A stretch of DNA of 64,000 nucleotides from Neobacillus sp. PS3-12 (GTDB lineage Bacteria; Bacillota; Bacilli; Bacillales; Cytobacillaceae). The DNA is taken from NCBI RefSeq assembly GCF_030915385.1, contig NZ_CP133268.1:3260001-3324000 (forward strand), given 5' to 3'. Below are positions 8,473 to 17,657 of the stretch, piece after piece; within the stretch, counting starts at the first letter, position 1; each line of letters starts with the position of its first letter. Made by a program: the position numbers and the translations under genes. Below the pieces are notes generated by a model, which made no database searches, was not told the DNA's origin, and saw only the letters and a list, made by a program, of their open reading frames with translations.

Positions 8473-9809
8473 TTCAATCTATATACATAAAAAATTGTTT
8501 AAATTATTTCATGGTCATGATCGTGTCATTGATCGTTTCTTTTTTAATTACTTCGCTTATTTTTCAAAATCAAATTATAAAGATTCGCGAAAATGAAGTA
8601 ATGGACCAAGGAAAAGGATTGATTTATTTATATCAAGCCTTGGGAAATAAAGGTTTTAATGAGTATTTGAAAAATACCAATTTGCCTTATGATGTCTATG
8701 TTTATAATAAGAATGGATTAGTATTAAAGACTCCAAACGCTTCAAAATCAAGTGGTTTAGGTAAAAAAACAATCATGGATGTTATTACAGGCCATGTATA
8801 TCGGCAACTGGAAAACGGCCCACACAATATGATGATCGGACTGCCATTAGACAGGAAAAATGATAAATTTGCTTTATTTATTAAACCCAGTTTAAAAGAA
8901 TCATTCAGACAGATTAGAAATATAATATTAACCTCGTTATTGATTGTACTTCTTATTGGAGTATCGCTTGTTCTAATTACAACTCGTTTTCTAATAAGAC
9001 CCCTTTTCCAAATCACAAATGCTACTAATGAGCTGGCAAGAGGTAATTTTCACATTCATTTAGATGTCAAAAGCAAAGATGAAATTGGCCAATTAGCAAA
9101 AAGTTTTAATTATATGGTAAAAGAATTAAATAATACGGAGCAAATGCGCAAGGACTTCGTTGCCAATGTATCTCACGAGCTTCAGTCACCGCTTGCAGCC
9201 ATCAAAGGAATGACAATTGCGTTAAAGGATGAAGCTGTGAAACCGGAGGAAGGAAAACTTTATTTGGAACAAATTCTGCTTGAGAGTGAACGCCTATCGG
9301 GTTTGACGAAACAACTATTAAATCTTTCTATACTTGAGGCGAACAAATCACCTTTTAAGCCAAAACACTACCCGTTGGATCGACAACTAAGAAATCAGCT
9401 TGTTGCCATGCAATCTCTCTGGATGGAACGAAACCTTGAAATTGATTTTGATCTTCCAAAGCTCGAAGTTTTTGCAGATGAATCGTTAATGAATCAAGTG
9501 TGGACAAATTTATATTCAAATGCCATTAAGTATAATTTCGATTATGGTAAAATTTCAGTTCGAGGATTTGACCGCAATAATCAGGTTGAGATACTGATTA
9601 GCAATACTGGTTATGGCATTCCTGACAAAGATATTCCTCATATTTTTGAAAGGTTTTATCGAGGTGAAAAAGCACATACTCGGACAACAGAAAGCTATGG
9701 GTTGGGACTGGCTGTTGTTAAGAGAATCATCGATTTGCACAATGGGAGTATCTCAGTCGACAGTGGAGAAGGTCAAGAAATCACTTTTAGAATTTGTTTG
9801 AATAAATGA
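8469..9809 (+). CDS. Sensor histidine kinase (HAMP type)
   Basis: A 446-residue membrane sensor kinase, overlapping the regulator gene by 4 nt. Order: TM1 (about 14-34), an extracellular sensing region of about 120 residues, TM2 (about 156-176), HAMP (T-R-F-L-I-R-P-L), a HisKA dimerisation helix with phospho-acceptor His236 in V-S-H-E-L-Q-S-P-L, then the ATPase domain with N box (N-L-Y-S-N-A-I-K-Y), G1 (I-S-N-T-G-Y-G-I) and G2 (Y-G-L-G-L-A-V-V). Note the N-T-G in place of the usual D-x-G in the G1 box. The signal is unknown. Confidence 0.95.
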   Translation: MIQSIYIKNCLNYFMVMIVSLIVSFLITSLIFQNQIIKIRENEVMDQGKGLIYLYQALGNKGFNEYLKNTNLPYDVYVYNKNGLVLKTPNASKSSGLGKKTIMDVITGHVYRQLENGPHNMMIGLPLDRKNDKFALFIKPSLKESFRQIRNIILTSLLIVLLIGVSLVLITTRFLIRPLFQITNATNELARGNFHIHLDVKSKDEIGQLAKSFNYMVKELNNTEQMRKDFVANVSHELQSPLAAIKGMTIALKDEAVKPEEGKLYLEQILLESERLSGLTKQLLNLSILEANKSPFKPKHYPLDRQLRNQLVAMQSLWMERNLEIDFDLPKLEVFADESLMNQVWTNLYSNAIKYNFDYGKISVRGFDRNNQVEILISNTGYGIPDKDIPHIFERFYRGEKAHTRTTESYGLGLAVVKRIIDLHNGSISVDSGEGQEITFRICLNK

Positions 9810-9826
9810 ATAAAACGTTAAGAAAG

Positions 9827-9853
9827 CAGTCCTGATGCGGACTGTTTTTTTTA
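9827..9853 (+). terminator. Intrinsic terminator after the two-component operon
   Basis: CAGTCC / GGACTG stem with a 6-nt loop and eight T residues. Confidence 0.85.
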
Positions 9854-9980
9854 TGGAATTTTTTAAATATGAAAAGGTCACATTGAGGACACAAAACTAT
9901 TATATTCTGATACATGTATGCTTAAAAAACATAGGAAGTTTTTTTGTTTAAATAAAACTAGAAAGGCAGGATTTCAAAAA

Positions 9981-12900
9981 ATGCATTTTCTGACTAAGTT
10001 TTCTCTTAGAAACCCGGTTGCAATTGTTATTCTTGTGCTATTGATTGCAATTGGGGGCATATTATCAGCATTTGGATTACAGGAAGACCTTATGCCGAAT
10101 ATGTCTGTTCCAATAATTTCAATCATGACGACCTACCCAGGCACATCTCCCAGCCAGGTAGCGACAGATGTGACAAAGCCAATTGAAAAGGCCCTTAATG
10201 GTGCACAAGATGTACTCACCATTACTTCAACATCTGTAGCAAATGTTTCACAAATTGAGCTTCAATTAAATATGAATGCAGATCTTAAATCCGACATACA
10301 AAATGTCGAGCAGATTGTCAACCAGGTTCAGTTGCCATCCACAGCAGCTAAACCAAATGTAAGATCATTCTCATTTAGCAATACTCCTGTACTGACATTT
10401 ACGGTTGCATCCAACAAATTGTCTAGCGAAGAGCTTAAAAGTGTTGTCAATAATTCTGTAGTGCCTTCACTGCAAGGTGTAGGTGGAGTGGCAACTGTTA
10501 GTGCTGCAGGTGCGGATGCAGACAATGTGATGATTCAGTTTGATCCTGCAAAACTGAGCCAATATAACCTAACGCTTCAGCAGGTTCTTCAAGATTTACA
10601 AGGTGACAATTCTTCTGTACCGCTTGGGACTGCCACTGCAGATGGAAAAGTTCAACCGGTACAATTAAACTCAACATTTAAATCTCTGGCTGACATTGAA
10701 AACTTGCAGATTGGAATTCCGGCTAATCAAGCAGCGAATATGCAAAAAGCGCTTGGAAATAGTTTGAGTCAAATGGGACAATCGATCGGACAGGTTGCCC
10801 AAAGTGTTGGTCAAGTGGCGCAAGGCGTTGGTCAGCTGGGTCAAAGTGTTGGCCAGTTGGGTCAGGGCGTAGGGCTTTTGCAGGCAGAAAACCAAATGCT
10901 CACGTCGCTACAACAAATTCAAGGTCAGATCTTTGGTGCTGAAATATCGCTTAATCAACAAATGGCAATGCCAAAGGAAAGCCAAGACCCGCAAACAATT
11001 GCTAAACTGCAAGGGCAGATTTCTGCCCTGGAGAATGCACAATCACAGCTTCAGCAGCAATTGACGCAAATTCAGTCAAAAATGAGTGCAGCATCCAGTG
11101 CTTCTAATGCAACAGGCGGTACTTCCAATACTAAGAATAAACCTGCTGCAAAACAGCAATCACAGTTAAAACAGCCTTCGGCAATCACGGATACTTCAAG
11201 TTCGCAATCGACAACGCTGGACACTATCCCACTTTCTAGTATTGCGACTGTGTCCATGCAGCCCCCTGTCGGAAGTTCAATAAATAGGACGAATGGACAG
11301 CAGAGTATTTTGGTGACTGTTTCCAAAACTGAAGATGCTAACACCGTAACGGTTGTGAAAGCCGTCAATGCTCAATTCAAAACATTAAATAAGCAGCTGC
11401 CAAACGGTGTTAAAATCGTACCACTGTTTGATTCTTCGAAAATGATTACAGATTCTGTTAATGGCCTAGTGAAGGAGGCTGTTTTAGGCGCCTTATTCGC
11501 AGTCCTTGTCATACTATTGTTCCTTAGAAACTGGCTAACGACCGTTGTTGCTGTTGTGTCTATCCCAGTTTCCATTCTTACAGCGATCATTTTGCTCGCC
11601 CGCTATGGTGTCACACTTAACATTATGACGCTCGGTGGACTTGCGGTAGCGACAGGGCGTGTTGTTGATGACAGTATTGTTGTCATAGAAAATATCTATC
11701 GAACGTGGAAAAACGGTTTAGGATATGGAAAAAAACTTGTATTGTACGCAACAAAAGAAGTAGGAAATGCAATTTTGTCATCTACTTTAGCAACCATCGC
11801 TGTTTTCCTTCCACTTGCCATGGTTGGAGGGATGGTTGGGAAAATATTTTTCCCGTTTTCACTTACGGTTGTATGTTCATTAGCATCTTCATTAATCGTT
11901 GCTTTAACGATTGTTCCAATTCTTGCATGGTTATTTGTAGTACGTAAGCCTAATAAAAATGTTGCATATAACTGGCTAGATGTGAAAGAACATCGAAATG
12001 GAAGCATTCATCCTGATTTGAAGAAGGGGGAAAATACGAAAAGCCATAACCCTTATGTAGCAGCAACAACGGAACAGCGTCCATGGCAAAAACGCTACCA
12101 GTCCATTTTGAGTTGGTGTTTGAACCATAAAGGCTGGGTGATATTCGGTACAGTCATTGCTTTTGTCGCATCACTGATGGTGTTGCCTTTAGTAGGAAGC
12201 ACCTTCATTCCAAACTCTATGCAGCAAACTGCAACGATCTCGATTGCAATGCCTGCAGGGACAACGTTAGATGTTACAGATGCGAAGGCAAAGCAAGTTG
12301 AACAGACACTGAAACAGGATTCTTCAGAGATTTCTCGTATCAACACTTCCGTAGGCGGTGGCGGCGGAATGGGTATGAGAGGCGGCGGAGGAACGCAAGC
12401 AACGAATACTGCTTCATTAAATGTTGCTTTAAAGGCCTCTGCTAATGTGAACCAATTTTTAGCAAAAGCAAGAAAGCAAACCGCAAACTTGGCAACAAAT
12501 GGAGCAACGATTCAGGTTAAGGGTCAAATGACGGGCGGTGGCGGTACATCGTTTGATATCGTTGTTAACGGTTCAAATGAGGCTTCCATTTCGAAAGCAG
12601 CAACCCAAATTACGAAACGCCTGCAAAGCTTCTCAGGCTTGGCTAATGTAAAAAGCAATTTGGCAGACACACAGCCTGAAATTAGTGTGGTACCAAATAT
12701 GGAATCAGCAGCAAAGTATGGTTTAACCGCTCAGCAAATAGCAGGTGCTGTCAGAAACTATCTTTCTCAGCAAAACATTGGCACTGTCAATATTAACGGA
12801 CAAACATATAACATGAATGTTGTGTTGAATAGTTCCACAGCTTTGAATAATTTGACTGCCATTCAGGGGCTTCCGATCAGTACATCGACCGGTCAAACCG

Positions 12901-13643
12901 TTACAGTTGGCGATGTTGCAAGTGTTAGCAGTGTTCAAACACCGACATCTGTATTTCACGAAAATGGTGATTCATATGCGGAGATTTCAGGTGACTATAC
13001 AACACAGAACACTAGCAAAACGCTGAAGAGCGTATTGAAGGCGATTGATGCATTAAAACTGCCTTCAGGTGTTCAGGTAGGACAATCGTCCTCCGTCATG
13101 CAGCAAAATCAGAGTTTTACCCAACTTATTGAAGCAATTCTTGTAGCAATCGGCATTGTCTACATTGTGATGCTAGTTTTGTTTGGAGGATGGGCAGCAC
13201 CATTTGCCATTCTTTTCTCAATGCCAGTGGCGTTAATAGGTGCGTTCTTCGGAACCTATATCGCCCATCAGCCGCTTAGCGTTTCGTCACTAATTGGTAT
13301 TTTGATGTTAATGGGAATTGTTGTTACCAATGCGATCGTGCTTATCCAGCGAGTTGAACAACAAAGAACACTCGGAATGAGTGTCAGGGAGGCCTTGCTA
13401 GAAGCGGGAACGACAAGACTTCGACCGATCTTAATGACTGCCATAGCAACGATTTGTGCGTTATTGCCATTAGCGTTTGGTGCATCGGAAGGTGTATTAA
13501 TCTCGCAGGGGCTTGCAGTTGTCGTTATCGGTGGACTTTTCACTTCAACCATCTTAACCTTGTGCATCGTTCCGTTGGTATATGAATTGATCCATTTGCG
13601 TATACATCGCAAGGAGCTAAAACAAAATGCTGTTATAAACTAA
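9981..13643 (+). CDS. RND-superfamily exporter (AcrB/SwrC type)
   Basis: About 1220 residues, inner-membrane proton-driven exporter of the HAE1/AcrB family as found in Bacillus (SwrC-like). TM1 is near the N-terminus (V-A-I-V-I-L-V-L-L-I-A-I), large extracellular porter loops follow TM1 and TM7, and conserved pieces such as G-R-V-V-D-D-S-I-V-V-I-E-N (TM4, proton-relay Asp pair) and V-V-T-N-A-I-V-L-I near the end are present. The start is placed at ATG 9981 (AAAGGCAGG upstream), not 9918, because the extra 21 residues are basic and unlike the family. The first porter loop has a Gln/Gly heptad-like insertion (about 10760-10875) and a coiled-coil/low-complexity stretch; the second has a Gly-rich G-G-G-G-M-G-M-R-G-G-G-G loop. 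No HlyD-type adaptor is adjacent, as is usual in Gram-positives. Confidence 0.95.
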   Translation: MHFLTKFSLRNPVAIVILVLLIAIGGILSAFGLQEDLMPNMSVPIISIMTTYPGTSPSQVATDVTKPIEKALNGAQDVLTITSTSVANVSQIELQLNMNADLKSDIQNVEQIVNQVQLPSTAAKPNVRSFSFSNTPVLTFTVASNKLSSEELKSVVNNSVVPSLQGVGGVATVSAAGADADNVMIQFDPAKLSQYNLTLQQVLQDLQGDNSSVPLGTATADGKVQPVQLNSTFKSLADIENLQIGIPANQAANMQKALGNSLSQMGQSIGQVAQSVGQVAQGVGQLGQSVGQLGQGVGLLQAENQMLTSLQQIQGQIFGAEISLNQQMAMPKESQDPQTIAKLQGQISALENAQSQLQQQLTQIQSKMSAASSASNATGGTSNTKNKPAAKQQSQLKQPSAITDTSSSQSTTLDTIPLSSIATVSMQPPVGSSINRTNGQQSILVTVSKTEDANTVTVVKAVNAQFKTLNKQLPNGVKIVPLFDSSKMITDSVNGLVKEAVLGALFAVLVILLFLRNWLTTVVAVVSIPVSILTAIILLARYGVTLNIMTLGGLAVATGRVVDDSIVVIENIYRTWKNGLGYGKKLVLYATKEVGNAILSSTLATIAVFLPLAMVGGMVGKIFFPFSLTVVCSLASSLIVALTIVPILAWLFVVRKPNKNVAYNWLDVKEHRNGSIHPDLKKGENTKSHNPYVAATTEQRPWQKRYQSILSWCLNHKGWVIFGTVIAFVASLMVLPLVGSTFIPNSMQQTATISIAMPAGTTLDVTDAKAKQVEQTLKQDSSEISRINTSVGGGGGMGMRGGGGTQATNTASLNVALKASANVNQFLAKARKQTANLATNGATIQVKGQMTGGGGTSFDIVVNGSNEASISKAATQITKRLQSFSGLANVKSNLADTQPEISVVPNMESAAKYGLTAQQIAGAVRNYLSQQNIGTVNINGQTYNMNVVLNSSTALNNLTAIQGLPISTSTGQTVTVGDVASVSSVQTPTSVFHENGDSYAEISGDYTTQNTSKTLKSVLKAIDALKLPSGVQVGQSSSVMQQNQSFTQLIEAILVAIGIVYIVMLVLFGGWAAPFAILFSMPVALIGAFFGTYIAHQPLSVSSLIGILMLMGIVVTNAIVLIQRVEQQRTLGMSVREALLEAGTTRLRPILMTAIATICALLPLAFGASEGVLISQGLAVVVIGGLFTSTILTLCIVPLVYELIHLRIHRKELKQNAVIN

Positions 13644-13659
13644 ATTATTTAAAACAAAA

Positions 13660-13694
13660 AGCGTTAGTATATAAAGTACTAACGCTCTTTTGTT
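13660..13694 (+). terminator. Terminator between RND gene and SDR gene
   Basis: AGCGTTAGTA / TACTAACGCT stem (13660-13669, 13677-13686) followed by CTTTTGTT. Confidence 0.8.
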
Positions 13695-13770
13695 GCCAAA
13701 CGACATGAGATACTTTACACTCGATGTTCACAAAACAAATCAGAGTGAAAGTAAATTGAAGCTGGCTTTT

Positions 13771-14538
13771 CTAATTAAAAATATCACGTTTTACAAATGG
13801 GGAACTCATAAAACGCCACATCACTTTTGGTTTTGTTAACCATTGAATATTGGCTCCATTTTTTTGATTATTCAAAATCCTTTTTGCTAGAAATTGGGTA
13901 ACAGGTTCCACTTTATCACCAAGGATGTTATAGATTTTTCTATTTTGCTCATCAAGCGATTTTCTTAGAAAGTCCGTTGCCACCATACCAGGGCTTAAGG
14001 TGCCAACCTTCACATTCGTATTCTTTGCTTCGAGAGCTAGTGAGCGGGTGAAGTAACTGATTGCGCTTTTGGACGTACCGTAAATAGTCATCTTTTCTCG
14101 CATCATTCCATTGCTGCCAAAACCCTCCATGTTAAAAATTTGACCATCCCCATACTCCAGCATGTGTCTGAAAGCAACGTTGCTCCCATTTAGTACCCCC
14201 AATAAATTTGTGCGAATAACCTTTTCATATTCTGCTTGTCCCATTTCCCAAAATAGCTTTCGATCCTGGTCAATTCCTGCATTATTAATCCAAATATCTA
14301 CCTTCCCAAAGTGCTTTTGGGAATAATCCCACAGCTTTTCTACATCATCTAATTCCTCGACCCTTGCTGGGAATCCTATAACATTATCAGGAATGTATTC
14401 TTGAAGATTAATTAAAGCCTTATCCACGCTTTCTTGTGTTGTGCCGTTAATGGTTACCTTACAACCTGCTTTTAAAAATTCCGTTGCCAAACCAAAACCG
14501 ATTCCTCTCGTACTTCCAGTTATCACAACATGTTTCAA
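13771..14538 (-). CDS. Short-chain dehydrogenase/reductase, NYC1/NOL-like
   Basis: A 255-residue classical SDR: T-G-S-T-R-G-I-G cofactor motif (7-14), N-N-A-G, catalytic Y-G-T-S-K and S-P-G-M-V-A-T-D-F-L. The catalytic stretch (F-N-M-E-G-F-G-S-N-G, then Y-G-T-S-K) and the S-P-G-M-V motif recall chlorophyll(ide) b reductases (NYC1/NOL), a resemblance from memory rather than a search. In a non-photosynthetic Bacillus the substrate must differ. The start is TTG at 14538 with AAAGGGAG upstream. It stands alone, convergent to the RND gene. Confidence 0.88.
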   Translation of the reverse strand: MKHVVITGSTRGIGFGLATEFLKAGCKVTINGTTQESVDKALINLQEYIPDNVIGFPARVEELDDVEKLWDYSQKHFGKVDIWINNAGIDQDRKLFWEMGQAEYEKVIRTNLLGVLNGSNVAFRHMLEYGDGQIFNMEGFGSNGMMREKMTIYGTSKSAISYFTRSLALEAKNTNVKVGTLSPGMVATDFLRKSLDEQNRKIYNILGDKVEPVTQFLAKRILNNQKNGANIQWLTKPKVMWRFMSSPFVKRDIFN

Positions 14539-14844
14539 TTTTTTTCTCCCTTTCTAACAATTGTTGAGATTTCATATCCTTATTATAGATCTTTCCATAT
14601 TGTAATTTTTGGTATGAATATGACAAAATTTTTATCCTATTTAATTCTATAATCCTGAATAAACAACATACGTTAAGAAAATGATTTATCAAATAAGTTT
14701 GGGAGCATCAACAAATTGTATTATAATTATAAATAATCTGACATTAATTGAATTTATCTATTAAAATGAGAATCAGATAGGTTATTTCTTCATCAAAAAA
14801 CGGGAATATATGATTTAAAGATTAATTGACTATAGGTGATCCTT
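14539..14844. other. Divergent promoter region (SDR / Fe-ADH)
   Basis: About 306 bp, very AT-rich. I saw no -24/-12 (sigma-54) promoter here, in contrast to the neighbouring adh operon. TATAAT-like hexamers occur near 14722-14735, but no start can be fixed. Confidence 0.4.
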
Positions 14845-15993
14845 ATGCACATCAATAAATTTGTTACACCCGAAATTATTTTTGGAAAAAATGCAATTAA
14901 ACAGACGGGGGATGCTTGCCTAAGGCTGGGCGCAAGGAATGTATTGATTGTAAGTGATAGGGGCGTTGCAAACGCCGGATGGCTGGAAAGAATTATAGAT
15001 ATATGCCAAGACTCCTGCCTTAAATTTGCTGCATTCATTGATGTTTCAGCCAACCCAAAAGATGTGGAAGTGGTTAACGGCTGCCGAGCGTTTATTGACA
15101 ATGAATGTGATGCAATTATCGGAATTGGCGGAGGAAGTGCATTAGACGCAGCAAAAGCCATTGCGATTCTTGTTACGAACGGCGGAAAAATCAGTGATTA
15201 TGAAGGGGTAGATAGAATTGAAAAACCCCTCCCGCCAATGATCATGATTATGACGACTGCTGGTTCAGGGTCGGAGGTATCTCAATTTTCAATTATTGTT
15301 GACTCTAATAGAAAAAAGAAAATGACGATTATTTCAAAGACACTAGTGCCGGATATTGCGATCATTGATCCATACACACTTGTTACAAAAAGTAGTGCTC
15401 TAACAGCCGCAACCGGTATGGATGTTCTAACACATGCAATTGAATCTTACGTGAGCATCGCGGCAACACCGCTTACTGACGTTCAGGCTAAAAATGCACT
15501 TTCGCTTGTTTCCACTTACTTGCGTCCTTCGGTAGCTTCAAAAACAAATGAGGAAGCAAAAGAGGCAATGGCAATGGCCAGTTTGCAAGCCGGACTTGCG
15601 TTTTCGAATGCAATATTAGGTGCTGCACATGCGATTTCCCATGCGGTTGGCGGAAGGTTTCCTCTTCCGCATGGAGAAATCAATGCCATACTGCTCCCAT
15701 ATGTAATGGATTTTAACTTTATTTCTGCTCCTAAAAGGTTTACAGAAATAGCTGAATTAATGGGAGTAGACACAAGAGGAATGACACAAAGAGAAGCCGG
15801 TAATGCAGCTATTAATTTTGTAAAAGAGTTATCGATTGATATCGGGATACCGAAGCAATTAAAGGAAGTAGGAATGACAGAAGAAATAATTGATAGTTTA
15901 AGTCAAACAGCGCTTGAAGATGCGTGTATGATTACCAACCCCCGTGATATGGACCTCGAACAGGTTAAAAATTTACTGAAAAAAGTATTATAA
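14845..15993 (+). CDS. Iron-containing alcohol dehydrogenase
   Basis: A group III (Fe-dependent) NAD(P) alcohol dehydrogenase of about 382 residues. Visible are the nucleotide loop G-I-G-G-G-S-A-L-D-A-A-K (about 93-104), T-T-A-G-S-G-S-E-V, and the metal region with H-A-I-E-S-Y, A-A-H-A-I-S-H-A-V-G-G and P-H-G-E-I-N-A-I-L-L-P. It interconverts alcohols and aldehydes in the cytoplasm. ATG 14845 is preferred because AGGTGA (14834-14839) sits 5 nt upstream; the GTG at 14836 lies inside that site. A 14-nt gap to the kinase gene indicates one operon: enzyme, NtrB-like kinase, sigma-54 activator. Confidence 0.95.
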   Translation: MHINKFVTPEIIFGKNAIKQTGDACLRLGARNVLIVSDRGVANAGWLERIIDICQDSCLKFAAFIDVSANPKDVEVVNGCRAFIDNECDAIIGIGGGSALDAAKAIAILVTNGGKISDYEGVDRIEKPLPPMIMIMTTAGSGSEVSQFSIIVDSNRKKKMTIISKTLVPDIAIIDPYTLVTKSSALTAATGMDVLTHAIESYVSIAATPLTDVQAKNALSLVSTYLRPSVASKTNEEAKEAMAMASLQAGLAFSNAILGAAHAISHAVGGRFPLPHGEINAILLPYVMDFNFISAPKRFTEIAELMGVDTRGMTQREAGNAAINFVKELSIDIGIPKQLKEVGMTEEIIDSLSQTALEDACMITNPRDMDLEQVKNLLKKVL

Positions 15994-16007
15994 GGCGGTG
16001 AATCATC

Positions 16008-17657
16008 TTGCTCGAGGACAAACATGAAATGATTGCCCAATTGACTGGCGTTAAATCCTCCAAGAAAAGTTACTATACTGAACTAAAGAAAACGGTCGAT
16101 CAATTAAAAAAGAAAAATATGCAACTGGAAATCATGAATGAAGTGATGAAAAATATTAAAGTGGATATGCCGCTGCAGGAAATATTGAAAAATATGATCG
16201 AAAAATTAAGAGTCCTTATCCACTTTGATCGTCTAGGTATATTATTGCTGCGGAACAATGACCTAACGCTAACAAATGTTTATCCAGCAGAAAGTCATAG
16301 TATGGAAATGGGAACAGCAATTCACAATGAACATTCCCTTTATTGGTCTGCCTTAAATAACAGGAAAATCATTTTTCAGCGATTGCATGACACTGAGGTG
16401 AATTTTTACGAAAAGAAATTTCTAACCATTCTACAGTTAAAAACTGTATTGGTATTGCCTATATATAGTAAAAACAAAAGGATAGGTATTTTAAGCATAG
16501 GGCGCCATGATGATTCTGATTGGAGCATTGACGATCTTGCATTTTTGGAGCAACTTACAGACCATCTGGCAGTCAGTATTGAAAATGCTCAATTATACAA
16601 CGAAGTATTACGGGCAAAGCAGGAATGGGAGGATACATTTAAAGCTGTTGATGATATGATTATTGTTTTTGATAAAGATTTAAACATGATTCAGTTAAAT
16701 GATTCAGTAAAGAATTTTTTCAAACTATCCGAAAAGGCAAACTTTGCCTTATTGGAAGAAGGATGTAAAACGCTGGTGAGAGAAACATTCCAATCAAAAA
16801 AGGCCGGCTACAATGAAATACATCTGCCAAATCAATCTACCTGTGAATTATATACATATCCTGTCTTCAACAATGAACAGCAGGTTTATGGTGTGATCGC
16901 CTATATAAAGGATGTAACAGAAAAGCGGAGGATGGAAGTCCAACTTCTCCATTCAGGAAAATTGGCTGCCATCGGGGAAATGGCAGCAGGTATCGCTCAT
17001 GAATTAAATAGTCCTTTAACGGCAATATTGGGAAATTCTCAATTGTTATTACGTACGACATCAAAGGAAGATTCTTCGTTTTCTCTTCTTAACGATATAA
17101 AAAATTGCGGAGATCGCTGTAAACGAATTATTAAAAGTCTCTTGACTTTTTCTCGGCAGGATGAATATTTTTTTGACTCCTTTTCTCTCAATGAAGCGGT
17201 AGAACAAGTGCTCAATCTTTTAAAATATCAATTAGAAAAAAACAAGATCAAGATATCACTCCTCCTTCAAAAAGATTTGCCCGTAATTGAAGGGAGCCAG
17301 CCGCAGATTGAACAAATCATTATTAATTTACTGCTGAATGCCAAAGATGCCATGGAGCTTTCATCTGAAAAAAATAAGGAAATCCTTATTAAAACGGAGT
17401 GTCAATCAAACGAGGTCCACTTATCTGTGATTGATAACGGGATTGGAATTGAGGAAAACAGATTATCTGAAATCTTTCACCCCTTTCACACCACAAAGGA
17501 ATCAGAAAAGGGAACTGGATTAGGCTTATCCGTAAGTATTGGTATTGCCAGAACACATGAGGGAACCATTGAAGTGAAAAGCAAACTCCATAGGGGCAGT
17601 ACATTCATTTTAAAATTGCCCATTCAACAATCGAAAGGAATGGAGGTGACCACATGA
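16008..17657 (+). CDS. NtrB-like sensor histidine kinase with GAF and PAS domains
   Basis: A 549-residue cytoplasmic sensor kinase with no transmembrane segment. An N-terminal coiled coil (about 15-50) is followed by a GAF domain (about 55-195), a PAS domain (about 205-305, ending in Y-I-K-D-V-T-E-K-R-R), a HisKA with His331 in G-I-A-H-E-L-N-S-P-L, and an ATPase domain (N-box N-L-L-L-N-A-K-D-A-M, then D-N-G-I-G-I and G-T-G-L-G-L-S-V). The start is TTG 16008 with AAGGCGGTG upstream. It overlaps the regulator gene by 4 nt. The soluble GAF/PAS design suggests an intracellular small-molecule signal, such as an alcohol or aldehyde (inference from neighbours). Confidence 0.94.
   Translation: MLEDKHEMIAQLTGVKSSKKSYYTELKKTVDQLKKKNMQLEIMNEVMKNIKVDMPLQEILKNMIEKLRVLIHFDRLGILLLRNNDLTLTNVYPAESHSMEMGTAIHNEHSLYWSALNNRKIIFQRLHDTEVNFYEKKFLTILQLKTVLVLPIYSKNKRIGILSIGRHDDSDWSIDDLAFLEQLTDHLAVSIENAQLYNEVLRAKQEWEDTFKAVDDMIIVFDKDLNMIQLNDSVKNFFKLSEKANFALLEEGCKTLVRETFQSKKAGYNEIHLPNQSTCELYTYPVFNNEQQVYGVIAYIKDVTEKRRMEVQLLHSGKLAAIGEMAAGIAHELNSPLTAILGNSQLLLRTTSKEDSSFSLLNDIKNCGDRCKRIIKSLLTFSRQDEYFFDSFSLNEAVEQVLNLLKYQLEKNKIKISLLLQKDLPVIEGSQPQIEQIIINLLLNAKDAMELSSEKNKEILIKTECQSNEVHLSVIDNGIGIEENRLSEIFHPFHTTKESEKGTGLGLSVSIGIARTHEGTIEVKSKLHRGSTFILKLPIQQSKGMEVTT

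Noticed and set aside
11072..11368. Long open frame opposite the RND gene
   Set aside because: Shadow of the real coding frame; no ribosome site and biased composition. The same holds for other antisense frames in the RND, ABC and MFS genes.
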